Shown here in pieces: positions 36,566-45,381 of a stretch of DNA of 64,000 bases; the stretch's first letter is position 1; the number at the start of each line of letters is the position of its first letter. The notes under the pieces are model-generated. The model did no database searches. It saw only the letters and a list, made by a program, of their open reading frames with translations, and was not told where the DNA came from. A program made the translations under genes and the position numbers. The stretch is taken from NCBI RefSeq assembly GCF_030161115.1, contig NZ_BSPQ01000016.1, forward strand, positions 62,001 to 126,000, read 5' to 3'. The DNA is from Psychromonas marina (GTDB lineage Bacteria; Pseudomonadota; Gammaproteobacteria; Enterobacterales; Psychromonadaceae).

Positions 36566-39406
36566 ATGACAGATCTAAACCGAAGAGATTTTATTAAAAA
36601 ATGTGTTATAGGTGGGGTTGCGGTTTATAGTGCACCATTACTTTTGAGCGGGCAAAATGCTTATGCGTCTACAATAAAGGAAAATTTAAAAAGTAAATGG
36701 AAAGAAGAGGTTGGTAATAATCAGCCTGCCTTTAGGTTTGATGCTATCGAGAAAGTGACTGGTAATAAAATTTATGGTCGTGACTATAGAGCCAAAGATA
36801 TTCCTAATTGGCCTGATATACAACATTACGGATTTATTTTAAGGGTTAATAAAGCGGATAAAATTTATGAAGGTTTTGATCTAAGCGGTCTCTCTGATGA
36901 GATTAAACCTTATAAAGTGATTACTGAGCAGGATTTAGCAAACAGTGGGTTGAAACTTCCCCCGTATTTTGGTGAAAATATGTTGCTCAAAAAAGGTTCG
37001 ACCCCTGACTACCTTGGTCATGAAGTTGCAATTCTACTTTTCGACTCTTTTAGAAAGTTCAAATTAGCGAAAAATTTTATTCAGTTTAACAATGACATCA
37101 TTCAATATGGAAAAACGACAGAGCTAGTGACTGCCAATGTTGATCCCTATGCTTCATGGCGCATTGTACGCGAAGAGAATAGCTTAGGGTCTCAAGCTGA
37201 AGATAAATATAGCACCTTAAAAAATGGGTTGTTCTTTCCTAATTATGTTGATCATAAACCAGTTTGGCCAAGCAACGCAGATAAAAGCGGCAATACCGGG
37301 GAAAAAGGAATTTTTTATGCCAATAAACTGGCTGAAGATATTGAACACCAAGACTGGTTAGTCATTGATCGCCACTTCCAAACTCAATCCGTCGATCCGA
37401 TGCCGTTAGAGCCAGAAGCATTTAATGGGTGGTATGATAAATTTAATGAATCACTGCATGTGGTTATCTGTTCTCAATCCCCTCAAGATTTTTATCACCA
37501 AGCAGGTGAAGTGCTTGCTAACAGTCCCCTGACAAAAAACATCAAAAAACTGATTGTGCACACGCCTTATATTGGTGGTGGTTTTGGTGGCAAAGACCAT
37601 ACTATATTCCCCTATTATGGGATGATGGCATCGCTGTTTGCGACACAACCAGTACATATTGCTAATGATCGTTTTGAGCAGTTTCAGTCAGGTATTAAAC
37701 GTCATCCATACAAAATCCACAATAAATTAGCCTTTGATAAAAACACCTATAAAATTAAGGGGTTAATTTCAAATATGACACTTGATGGAGGTGGAAGAAT
37801 GAATTTTTCACCTTCCGTTACCATGGTTGGAGCAAGTGCGATACAAAGCATCTATTATTTACCTCGCAATGATATACAAGCTTGGTGTTACCCATCTCAA
37901 TCTCCTCATGCGGGTTCTATGCGTGGTTATGGGACGTTACAAACCATGCCGACGATGGAGATGATGATCAGTGAAGCGGCGGAGGCTTTGCAAGTTGACC
38001 CTTTGCAATTAAGGCGTATTAATGCTTTTCAAGCAGGGCAAAAAAATACCCAGGGTGCAATTCCAAATGCTGATGCTCGCTATGTAGAAATGCTAAATGA
38101 AGCAGAACAGCATGATATTTGGAAAAATAGGGCTGAGAACAAGAAAAAATTTGAAAAAGAAAATCCTAAAAAACGGTATGGGGTTGGCTTTGGTATTGCG
38201 ACAAAAGATTATGGTACAGGGGCTGATGCGCCCTCTACATCGATAGAGATAACCGTTGAAGGGAAAATAATTATCAGTACTTGCTCGGTTGAAATGGGGA
38301 CCGGAACAGACACATCTCAAGGGGTTCTTATTGCAAAGCACCTTGGTAAAATGGCCGATAATGTTGAAATGGCACAAATTCAACTATTTGATGCGATGGA
38401 GTTAATTGAAACCGATGATCCCTATCTGATGTCTCAGGAAACCCAGGATACAATGTCAAAAAATCCGCGCTGGACACCCGTTATCGCATCTGCATCGTCG
38501 GCGAGCAAATCATCTTATTACCAAAGCCATGTTACTGAAGCCGCTGCAAAGATCCTATTTACAGAAAGTTTATTTCCTGCCGCCGTCGCAATATGGAAAG
38601 AAAAATACTTTAATTCAGCCTTTGCAACACCTGACTTTACCAATGTTAATGATGCTCACTGGGAAAATGGCCATCTATCTGTTATGGGTAATAAACCTTT
38701 ATCTTTTGAATTACTTGCACAAAAAGCACACTCGATGGGGTTGATCACAAGCGTGATGGCGCATGGCTTTAATCGTTGGTCTTGGGCTAAGGGAACTTAT
38801 CAACTCGGCGCAGAAAATAAAGACTATTTTCTAGATGGTGTGGCAGTTAAATTTGGCATAGGCGCGAATCGAACTGTTAAAAAACAAGCCAATAAATATG
38901 GATACCATGTACTTAAACGACTCTCTGTTAGTTACCCAAAAGTACAATTAAACAATGCCATGGTGACCTATTATACTCCCTGTGCCACGCTAGCTGAAAT
39001 TGCAATTAGTGAGGGTTCAGGAAAGGTGGAAGTGTTACGCACTCATACATGGCTAGAGCCTGGTAATGTTCATGTGAAAAAATTAGTCGAAGGTCAACTC
39101 GAAGGTGGCTTAACGATGGGGATTGGGCACACTTTATATGAATACCTGCCTGTCGATGAAACTGGGGCAGGTAATGGTACTTGGAACTTAAATCGTTACC
39201 AAGTACCACTTGCTAAACATAATGGTGTTTGGAATATGACGCATACGCTATTACCTCCATTGTCGCCCTCAGACCCAACAAAAGGCATCGCAGAAGTTGT
39301 CATGATTCCAATTGTTTCTGCACTGGTAGAAGCAATTTATCAAGCAACTAATAAGCGCTTTTATCATTTACCTATTTCTTCTAAAGACATCAAAGAGGCT
39401 ATCTAA
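36566..39406 (+). CDS. periplasmic molybdenum hydroxylase large subunit (xanthine oxidase family)
   Basis: This 946-residue Mo-binding subunit has a Tat signal with the twin arginine at residues 6-7 (NRRDFIKK) and a hydrophobic stretch to about residue 37, so the folded enzyme is exported. Cofactor motifs of the family are present: GGGFGGK near residue 340, MRGYGTLQTMP near 452, VEMGTGTDTSQG near 574, and the catalytic glutamate in KGIAEVVMIP near the C-terminus. It resembles IorB and the large subunits of acetic-acid-bacterial aldehyde dehydrogenases. Substrate is an aldehyde or N-heterocycle by family; the exact one is unknown. Confidence 0.9.
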   Translation: MTDLNRRDFIKKCVIGGVAVYSAPLLLSGQNAYASTIKENLKSKWKEEVGNNQPAFRFDAIEKVTGNKIYGRDYRAKDIPNWPDIQHYGFILRVNKADKIYEGFDLSGLSDEIKPYKVITEQDLANSGLKLPPYFGENMLLKKGSTPDYLGHEVAILLFDSFRKFKLAKNFIQFNNDIIQYGKTTELVTANVDPYASWRIVREENSLGSQAEDKYSTLKNGLFFPNYVDHKPVWPSNADKSGNTGEKGIFYANKLAEDIEHQDWLVIDRHFQTQSVDPMPLEPEAFNGWYDKFNESLHVVICSQSPQDFYHQAGEVLANSPLTKNIKKLIVHTPYIGGGFGGKDHTIFPYYGMMASLFATQPVHIANDRFEQFQSGIKRHPYKIHNKLAFDKNTYKIKGLISNMTLDGGGRMNFSPSVTMVGASAIQSIYYLPRNDIQAWCYPSQSPHAGSMRGYGTLQTMPTMEMMISEAAEALQVDPLQLRRINAFQAGQKNTQGAIPNADARYVEMLNEAEQHDIWKNRAENKKKFEKENPKKRYGVGFGIATKDYGTGADAPSTSIEITVEGKIIISTCSVEMGTGTDTSQGVLIAKHLGKMADNVEMAQIQLFDAMELIETDDPYLMSQETQDTMSKNPRWTPVIASASSASKSSYYQSHVTEAAAKILFTESLFPAAVAIWKEKYFNSAFATPDFTNVNDAHWENGHLSVMGNKPLSFELLAQKAHSMGLITSVMAHGFNRWSWAKGTYQLGAENKDYFLDGVAVKFGIGANRTVKKQANKYGYHVLKRLSVSYPKVQLNNAMVTYYTPCATLAEIAISEGSGKVEVLRTHTWLEPGNVHVKKLVEGQLEGGLTMGIGHTLYEYLPVDETGAGNGTWNLNRYQVPLAKHNGVWNMTHTLLPPLSPSDPTKGIAEVVMIPIVSALVEAIYQATNKRFYHLPISSKDIKEAI

Positions 39407-39408
39407 TC

Positions 39409-39939
39409 ATGACGGTAATGAATTTATCTATTAACAACAATATTGTTGGTCCGATTGAAGTCGACCCTGAAATCATGATGATTGAATTTCTACATGAATA
39501 TTTAAATCTGACAGGGACTAAATTTGGCTGTGGTGGAGGCATTTGTCACGCCTGTGTTATTTTAGTCGAAGATGAACAAGGTATGTTAAAAACAGAGAGG
39601 ACCTGTATTCACAATGCACTCGTTTTTAATGGTAAGAAAGTACACACCATAGAGGGGCATGCGACGAAAGATAAATATGGTGAAATCATTGCATTACATC
39701 CAGTTCAAGAATCATTTAGTAAGCACTTCTCGTTTCAATGTGGTTGGTGTACTTCCGGGTTTATGAATGAAACGATTGCTTTAATTCAGCGCTTAAAGAA
39801 AGATCCAATTAAAAAAACTGATGTTGAAACAACAATCGAAGCCGCGTTAGGTGAGCATATTTGTCGTTGTACTGGTTATGTGAAATATTATCAATCGGCT
39901 AAAGATCTTATTTTATCAATCAAGGGGCTAACCAAATGA
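39409..39939 (+). CDS. 2Fe-2S subunit of the molybdenum hydroxylase
   Basis: This 176-residue subunit carries two [2Fe-2S] clusters. The N-terminal plant-ferredoxin type uses cysteines in FGCGGGICHACVIL and RTCIHN (about residues 43-66), and the C-terminal all-helical cluster uses CGWCTSGF and CRCTGY (about residues 106-110 and 150-152). It passes electrons from the Mo centre to the cytochrome subunit. It has no signal peptide, so it probably crosses the membrane bound to the Tat-exported large subunit. It lies 2 bp after that gene and overlaps the next start by 4 bp. Confidence 0.95.
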   Translation: MTVMNLSINNNIVGPIEVDPEIMMIEFLHEYLNLTGTKFGCGGGICHACVILVEDEQGMLKTERTCIHNALVFNGKKVHTIEGHATKDKYGEIIALHPVQESFSKHFSFQCGWCTSGFMNETIALIQRLKKDPIKKTDVETTIEAALGEHICRCTGYVKYYQSAKDLILSIKGLTK

Positions 39940-41165
39940 ATAAAATATTGAGCCATACAATTAGCCTTGCCTTTGTTAGTGTTTCTTTTACATTGTCTGC
40001 TAGTCAAGAGTTGATTGAAAAAGGGAAATATTTAGCAGACGCTGCTGATTGTTATGCTTGTCATACGACTGATGATGGCCAGCAATATGGTGGAGGTAAG
40101 GCTTTTCCACTACCAATGGGTATGAAAATATATTCAACGAATATATCGTCGGATAAAACCTTTGGTATTGGTAATTATACATTAGAAGATTTTACCGCCG
40201 CTTTAAGAGAGGGGAAATCAGCGAATAATGGTTATCTATACCCCGCGATGCCTTATGGTTCATACGCGCTGATTACTGATGATGATATAAAAGCATTGTT
40301 TGCCTATTTTCAGACAGTGCCAGCGGTAAAGCAGAAAAAAACAGATAATGACGTTTATTTTCCCGCCAATGTTCGTACCGGAATATTAGGGTGGAATATG
40401 CTTTTTCTTGATGATAAACGCTATCTGCCAGACAGCGAAAAAAGTGAAAATTGGAACAGAGGTAATTACCTTGTTAATTCTTTTGGACATTGTGGTGAAT
40501 GCCATACGCCAAGAAATTTATTTATGGCGTTAGAGAAAGATAAGCCTTTCCAAGGTGCCGTAATTGGTAGTACTTGGGCGCCTAATATCACCGCAGAAAA
40601 TCTTTTAAAAGCGGGGTGGGGTAGTGATGACCTTGCTAGCTTATTGCGCCACGGATACTCAGATAAGGGCGTGGTGACTGGTGAAATGTATACAGTAGTT
40701 AAACATAGTTTAAGCAAATTATCCGAGCAAGACATGCGTGCTGTTACAGGCTACTTGTTAAATAGTGATGAGTATATCGCATCCAAAACACCTGTTTATG
40801 ATGAGAAAGTAATTACTCATGAAGGTTACCCTACCTATATGAGTTATTGTGCAAGTTGCCATGGTGATAAAGGACAAGGTAAACCTAATTTTGCGCCTAA
40901 AATGCTTGGTAATGGAACGTTAATGGAGCCCAACCAATATAATGTTGTGTACTCAATTATTGGGGGAATTGACTCGCAGTATTATAATCAAGTTAATAGT
41001 TTTGATGCGATGCCGAGTTATCAAGATAAATTATCAGACCAGCAATTGTTAGATTTAATGAACTATCTGTCTGCCAGTTTTACTTTTGATAAAAAAGAGT
41101 TTACTGCTCCCGAAATAAAAGCATTAAGGGAATCAGTTTTGGAGTCCCTTGAGACGGAGCATTAA
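39936..41165 (+). CDS. triheme cytochrome c subunit of the molybdenum hydroxylase
   Basis: This 409-residue periplasmic protein has a signal peptide (residues 1-23) and three CxxCH heme sites: CYACH 39-43, CGECH 186-190 and CASCH 305-309. The layout is that of the cytochrome subunits of membrane alcohol/aldehyde dehydrogenases and of nicotinate dehydrogenase. There is no FAD subunit in the operon, so electrons leave the 2Fe-2S subunit through these hemes to the respiratory chain. It has no C-terminal membrane anchor. Its sequence is clearly homologous to the C-terminal half of the CcoP encoded at 42600-44765. Confidence 0.93.
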   Translation: MNKILSHTISLAFVSVSFTLSASQELIEKGKYLADAADCYACHTTDDGQQYGGGKAFPLPMGMKIYSTNISSDKTFGIGNYTLEDFTAALREGKSANNGYLYPAMPYGSYALITDDDIKALFAYFQTVPAVKQKKTDNDVYFPANVRTGILGWNMLFLDDKRYLPDSEKSENWNRGNYLVNSFGHCGECHTPRNLFMALEKDKPFQGAVIGSTWAPNITAENLLKAGWGSDDLASLLRHGYSDKGVVTGEMYTVVKHSLSKLSEQDMRAVTGYLLNSDEYIASKTPVYDEKVITHEGYPTYMSYCASCHGDKGQGKPNFAPKMLGNGTLMEPNQYNVVYSIIGGIDSQYYNQVNSFDAMPSYQDKLSDQQLLDLMNYLSASFTFDKKEFTAPEIKALRESVLESLETEH

Positions 41166-41169
41166 TTAA

Positions 41170-42222
41170 ATGCAGACAACAGATATTGATGTATTGGAGG
41201 GCATTTCAAATTGGATTAATAGTGACCAAGATTTTTGGTTATGTTCCATTATTTCTACCTATGGATCATCACCTCGGCCAATCGGCTCTATTTTTGCTTG
41301 GAATGGTAAACATAAACTAGGGTCTATTTCGGGAGGTTGTCTAGAAGAAGCCTTTATCGCCAAATTAAATCGCTTGGAGTTTAATCGTTATCCTTGCCAA
41401 TTTACTTATGGGCAAGATCTTGTTTCACAGAATGAAACGTCAGAGTTACCCTGTGGTGGTAGTATTCAATTATTGATTGAGCATATTACTCCGACTGCTG
41501 ATCATAAATTACATATACAATCATGGTTAGCGCTATTAACCATGAGATTACCATTCTACCGCACTGTATCACTTGTTGATGGCACCCTCAGTCTAGATGA
41601 AAGTACTAACATAAATTCCTCAACCGATGTTTCTATTACAGAACATGAGATTCAATTTTGCTACCTCCAGGTATGGCGATTATTGATTTTAGGTATTAGT
41701 CATGTCAGTGAATGTACGGCTAGGCTTGCTAAAATGTTAGGCTTTTCTATTCAAGTATGTGACATGCGAGAAGAACTTGCATCAAGTTGGCATTTCGATA
41801 AATCACAGGGAGGCGTTGATATTACTTGGCAATGTCCTGATGTATTTGTTGAACAATGGGTTGATAAACAAACCGCGATAGTCGCATTAGCACATGATCC
41901 TCGAATCGATGATATTGGTTTAATGTCAGCACTTGAAAGTAATGCTTTTTATATCGGCGCGATGGGTTCTGTTAAAACAACTCAAAAAAGAGTTGAGCGA
42001 TTACAAAGAGTTGGTGAAATATCAGTTCCATCATTACAACGTTTAAATGCTCCTATTGGTGTCGATATCGGCAGTAAAACACCAATGGAAATTGCTGTTT
42101 CTATTTTAGCCGAAGTGGTTGCAACCAAAAATAATATCAAATTAACCGCAACCGATGTTGCTAACCTGCCGACTCTAGTTGATAGCAATGTAGTTAATAA
42201 AGTGATCATTCTTGCAGGGTAA
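41170..42222 (+). CDS. XdhC-family molybdenum cofactor maturation protein
   Basis: This 350-residue protein has an N-terminal XdhC/CoxI domain (TYGSSPRPIGSIFAWNG, then GSISGGCLEEAF, about residues 28-63) and a C-terminal Rossmann-type XdhC_C domain (ILGISHVSECTARLAKMLGF near 177, DVDIGSKTPMEIAVSILAEV-like end). XdhC proteins bind the cofactor, help add the sulfido ligand, and insert it into the enzyme. It ends the operon with VNKVIILAG, and those last codons lie in a copy of the dispersed repeat found at 7131. Confidence 0.9.
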   Translation: MQTTDIDVLEGISNWINSDQDFWLCSIISTYGSSPRPIGSIFAWNGKHKLGSISGGCLEEAFIAKLNRLEFNRYPCQFTYGQDLVSQNETSELPCGGSIQLLIEHITPTADHKLHIQSWLALLTMRLPFYRTVSLVDGTLSLDESTNINSSTDVSITEHEIQFCYLQVWRLLILGISHVSECTARLAKMLGFSIQVCDMREELASSWHFDKSQGGVDITWQCPDVFVEQWVDKQTAIVALAHDPRIDDIGLMSALESNAFYIGAMGSVKTTQKRVERLQRVGEISVPSLQRLNAPIGVDIGSKTPMEIAVSILAEVVATKNNIKLTATDVANLPTLVDSNVVNKVIILAG

Positions 42223-42320
42223 AGCTCTCCCTAGCTGCATTATGGGTTTTGAAGTGAGAACGACTATCCCCTACAATTCACGCTTTATTCGTAAAATTTT
42301 GCAATGTGATTGTTCTGAGT
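42194..42320. repeat. degenerate second copy of the 7131 MITE-like element
   Basis: From TTAATAAAGTGATCATTCTTG onward, the sequence follows the 7131 element through CCCTA-CTGC, TTTTGAAGTGAGAAC and CACGC-TTATT, with scattered differences. The left terminal repeat is incomplete and the right end is degenerate (GTGATTGTTCTGAG). It supplies the final codons and stop of the XdhC gene. Confidence 0.7.
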
Positions 42321-42599
42321 AAAGCAGGCTAAGCTTTACTCTGTTTACTTATTTAAGATTTTTGGGTTTGTATTATACCCATTTACATAATTATCTTGTT
42401 GCTTAAAATAATAGGTCGTTGTGTTGCATCCAATCGTAATAGCTATTAATCAACCATACGCCTGCTCTCCATTATTTTCGCCAACAAGCCCTGACCAAAA
42501 TATTATGCTCATTTTTAGAGTATTGTATTTTAAATAGTTAGCTATAAAGCACAGATGTAATAATCGTGCCTTTATAGCTGCTTTATTTATCCTGTTAAT
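42223..42599. other. 377-bp convergent intergenic region between the Mo operon and cbb3 operon
   Basis: It contains most of the repeat copy described at 42194 and a hairpin (GAGTAAAGC 42317-42325 with GCTTTACTC 42333-42341) that may act as a terminator for either operon. The rest is AT-rich with nothing recognised. Confidence 0.6.
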
Positions 42600-44765
42600 C
42601 TAGTCAATATTAATCGCTTTATCTTTATTATCATACATATCTGGTGTGGTATGTAGATTGCCTGCAAACCCTGCTTTCTCTAGCTGTTGGCGCACAGTTT
42701 TGACTTGCTCTGTGGTCACTGGCTCTTGACGACCACCTAAATACAAACGTACAAAACTAATCAATTTTGCTAACTCGCTATCTGATAGGACATTTTGAAA
42801 GCTAGTCATTGGCATGAAATTACGTTCTTGATCCACGTAAGTTGGAGATAAACCACGAATAGTTACCGCGATTGTATTATACGGATCACTGTGCATGATA
42901 ATGCCATTATTCAATAATGTTGGCGCGATCGGATCGCGTCCTTTACCATCTTCTCCATGGCAAGCCCCACAGGTATTCGTATATAAATCATAGCTATTTT
43001 GCTGTTCTTCAGTATATGAGGCTGGAACAAAACCAGTTGGTGTTAACTGTTGCTGCCCATCAGGAATCGTATTATTCACGTCGCCTACTAGTAGATAACG
43101 AGAAATGGTCTCAATATCTGCTCGCGTCATTAAACTGGTGCTGTTTTTAACCACATCAGCCATTCCTGCAAATGCCGACCCTTTTGATGAATGTCCTGTA
43201 TGTAAAAAATCGGTCAATGACTGCATATCCCAGCGTGCTTCATATAGTTCCTTTGCTGTGATATTAGGCGCATTCCATCCATCAATTATATTACCTTGGA
43301 AAATTTTCTCAGGGATCATCGCTTGTGCTATATTTCTTGGTGAGTGACACTCTGCACAATGACCCAAACCCATTACCCAATATTTACCTTCTTGCCACTG
43401 TGCTAACTCATGTTCATTGAGTGAGGCATGTTCTGGTGCATCGTAAGATAATGGATTAGTGTCCATAAATACTATGTTCCAGCCTAATAATCCAAGTCTA
43501 ATATTCGTAGGGAACATCATACTATTTTTATCATTTTGTCTTGCGACAGCGGTGATCGATTGCAAGTAATTCCAAATGTCTTGGGTATCTTGCTCGGTTA
43601 AATGTTGATAAGAAGTATATGGCATAGCTGGGTAGAGATAACCATGCTTACCTTTACCTTTAAATAATGCTGCTTTAAATTCAGCATAATTATAGGATCC
43701 AATACCTTCACTGAGGTGTGGGGTGATATTGGTTGAATAGGCCGTTCCAAAAGGGGTTTTAAAAGGCAGCCCGCCACCAAATAGCTCACCGCTTTCTGCA
43801 CTATGACAGGCGACACAATCTCCTGCGTAAGCAAGGTACTCACCTCTTGAAACTGATTCAGGGTCAAGCGCGGCAAGTTTTGCATCATATGCTTGTCTTT
43901 GTTTAGTGAGGTATGCGCCAATGGCTAAGATTTGATTCTCGCTTAATTGCTCAGAGAATGCAGGCATTAAATTATTGATACCATTATTAATAGTATGCTG
44001 AATCTCTTCGATACTACCGCCGTGTAACCAAATATCATCCGCTAAATTAGGTACTCCAATCTCAGTATTAGCAACTGTTCCATCAATATGGCAGCTTGCA
44101 CAGTACTGGATGAATATCTCTTTGCCTAGGTCGATTTTAATTTGTGGGGCATTAAGGTTTTTACGCTGTAAAGACGCAATATAGTAGGACGTTTTTGCTA
44201 CTTGATCGTCTGACAATACTTCCTTCCAACCCGGCATTGCACCGTTGCGACCATGTTTAATGGAATTAAGTATATCTTCATCCGTACCACCATATAACCA
44301 GTCATTATCAATGAGGTTAGGAAAGTGTGTTTGTCCTTGAGCATTGCTGCTATGACAGGCTGCACAGTGAGTTTTAAATAACACTCCGCCACTTTCTGTT
44401 ACATCGATATTTGTTGCTAATTGATGCAGGCTTTGATCTGTTAAAGAAGACATCTGTGAATCTAAATCAGTGATAGGTGAACTAAGTGCATCCTCATTTT
44501 GCTGCCAACCTAACATACCAGACCAATTTCCAAGGCCTGGGTAGAGTACAAGAAAACCAATCGCTAAGATAAAAGCGCTCAAATAAGAAAGATAAAAAAG
44601 GCGTGGTGGTGGTGCATCATTTTCATCAATCCCATCAAAGGTAGCGATGGTTTTATCTTTGTCAGCAGTATCCTCACTACGCCAATATTTAAATACGACC
44701 AGCGCCATGAATGTTAGAAATATTAAGATGAATATAATTACCCAAGTGTTCCAGAAAACTGACAT
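42600..44765 (-). CDS. ccoP: pentaheme CcoP: cbb3 oxidase subunit III fused to a triheme dehydrogenase-type cytochrome
   Basis: This 721-residue protein has two membrane segments (about 5-25 and 58-76) and a normal CcoP diheme region with CAACH at 134-138 and CASCH at 222-226. After residue 300 a second, 400-residue triheme region follows, with CVACH 317-321, CAECH 470-474 and CGACH 599-603. This region is homologous to the cytochrome subunit at 39936 (shared GGGxPFxTPFG-like, GYLYPAMPYxSY, WNAPNITA and ECHxPRN stretches). I choose the ATG at 44765 because CAGGAG lies 7 nt upstream. Ordinary CcoP is about 300 aa. The fusion suggests direct electron entry from a dehydrogenase. Confidence 0.93.
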   Translation of the reverse strand: MSVFWNTWVIIFILIFLTFMALVVFKYWRSEDTADKDKTIATFDGIDENDAPPPRLFYLSYLSAFILAIGFLVLYPGLGNWSGMLGWQQNEDALSSPITDLDSQMSSLTDQSLHQLATNIDVTESGGVLFKTHCAACHSSNAQGQTHFPNLIDNDWLYGGTDEDILNSIKHGRNGAMPGWKEVLSDDQVAKTSYYIASLQRKNLNAPQIKIDLGKEIFIQYCASCHIDGTVANTEIGVPNLADDIWLHGGSIEEIQHTINNGINNLMPAFSEQLSENQILAIGAYLTKQRQAYDAKLAALDPESVSRGEYLAYAGDCVACHSAESGELFGGGLPFKTPFGTAYSTNITPHLSEGIGSYNYAEFKAALFKGKGKHGYLYPAMPYTSYQHLTEQDTQDIWNYLQSITAVARQNDKNSMMFPTNIRLGLLGWNIVFMDTNPLSYDAPEHASLNEHELAQWQEGKYWVMGLGHCAECHSPRNIAQAMIPEKIFQGNIIDGWNAPNITAKELYEARWDMQSLTDFLHTGHSSKGSAFAGMADVVKNSTSLMTRADIETISRYLLVGDVNNTIPDGQQQLTPTGFVPASYTEEQQNSYDLYTNTCGACHGEDGKGRDPIAPTLLNNGIIMHSDPYNTIAVTIRGLSPTYVDQERNFMPMTSFQNVLSDSELAKLISFVRLYLGGRQEPVTTEQVKTVRQQLEKAGFAGNLHTTPDMYDNKDKAINID

Positions 44766-44766
44766 A

Positions 44767-45381
44767 TTAATGCTCCTGATCACTGGCTGTATCATTGCCT
44801 AAGCTTTGTAAGTATTGAATCAAAGCCTCTCCTTTTGTCACCCCTTTCACTTGAAGGCGTGCTTTATCTATTTCGTTTTCTGTGTAAGGTACGCCTAATT
44901 TTCGTAGGACACGCATCTTACTTTCAATATCATCTCCGGAGAGTACTTGGGTGAATAACCATGGGTAGGCGGGCATTATTGATGTAGGTACTACTTTTCT
45001 TGGGTTCATAAGATGTATGCGTTGCCATTGTTCTGAGTATTTTCGACCAATATTGGTCAAATCAGGGCCTGTTCTTTTTGAACCCCAGAGGTTTGGAAAC
45101 TCATATATGTCATCACCTTCTTTATTAGCACGCCCATTACGTTTCACTTCAGGTTCAATACCACGCACCATTTGTGTGTGGCAAACATGACAGCCCTCAC
45201 TAATATAAACATCTCGCCCCGCTAACTCTAGTGGGGTTAATGGTTTAGCCAAAGAAGTTGCTATTATCTCATCGGTGCGAACTAAGTTTGGAACGATAAG
45301 CACTAATATGGAAAAACTAGCCACGACAATGGTCGATATAATGAGGATAAATACCGATTGTGTAAAATCTTTACTAAGCAT
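44767..45381 (-). CDS. ccoO: cbb3-type cytochrome oxidase subunit II
   Basis: This 204-residue membrane-anchored monoheme cytochrome has an N-terminal membrane helix (about residues 10-32) and the heme site CHVCH in GCHVCHTQMVR (about 64-68). The conserved SKRTGPDLTNIGRKYS and HLMNPRKVVPTSIMP (with the likely axial methionine) follow. It passes electrons from CcoP to CcoN. It lies between ccoN (8-bp overlap) and ccoP (1-bp gap). No ccoQ-like small gene is visible in the cluster. Confidence 0.95.
   Translation of the reverse strand: MLSKDFTQSVFILIISTIVVASFSILVLIVPNLVRTDEIIATSLAKPLTPLELAGRDVYISEGCHVCHTQMVRGIEPEVKRNGRANKEGDDIYEFPNLWGSKRTGPDLTNIGRKYSEQWQRIHLMNPRKVVPTSIMPAYPWLFTQVLSGDDIESKMRVLRKLGVPYTENEIDKARLQVKGVTKGEALIQYLQSLGNDTASDQEH

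Noticed and set aside
42917-43921. Open frames overlapping ccoP on both strands
   Set aside because: They are shadows; the ccoP frame has five heme motifs and clear homology.
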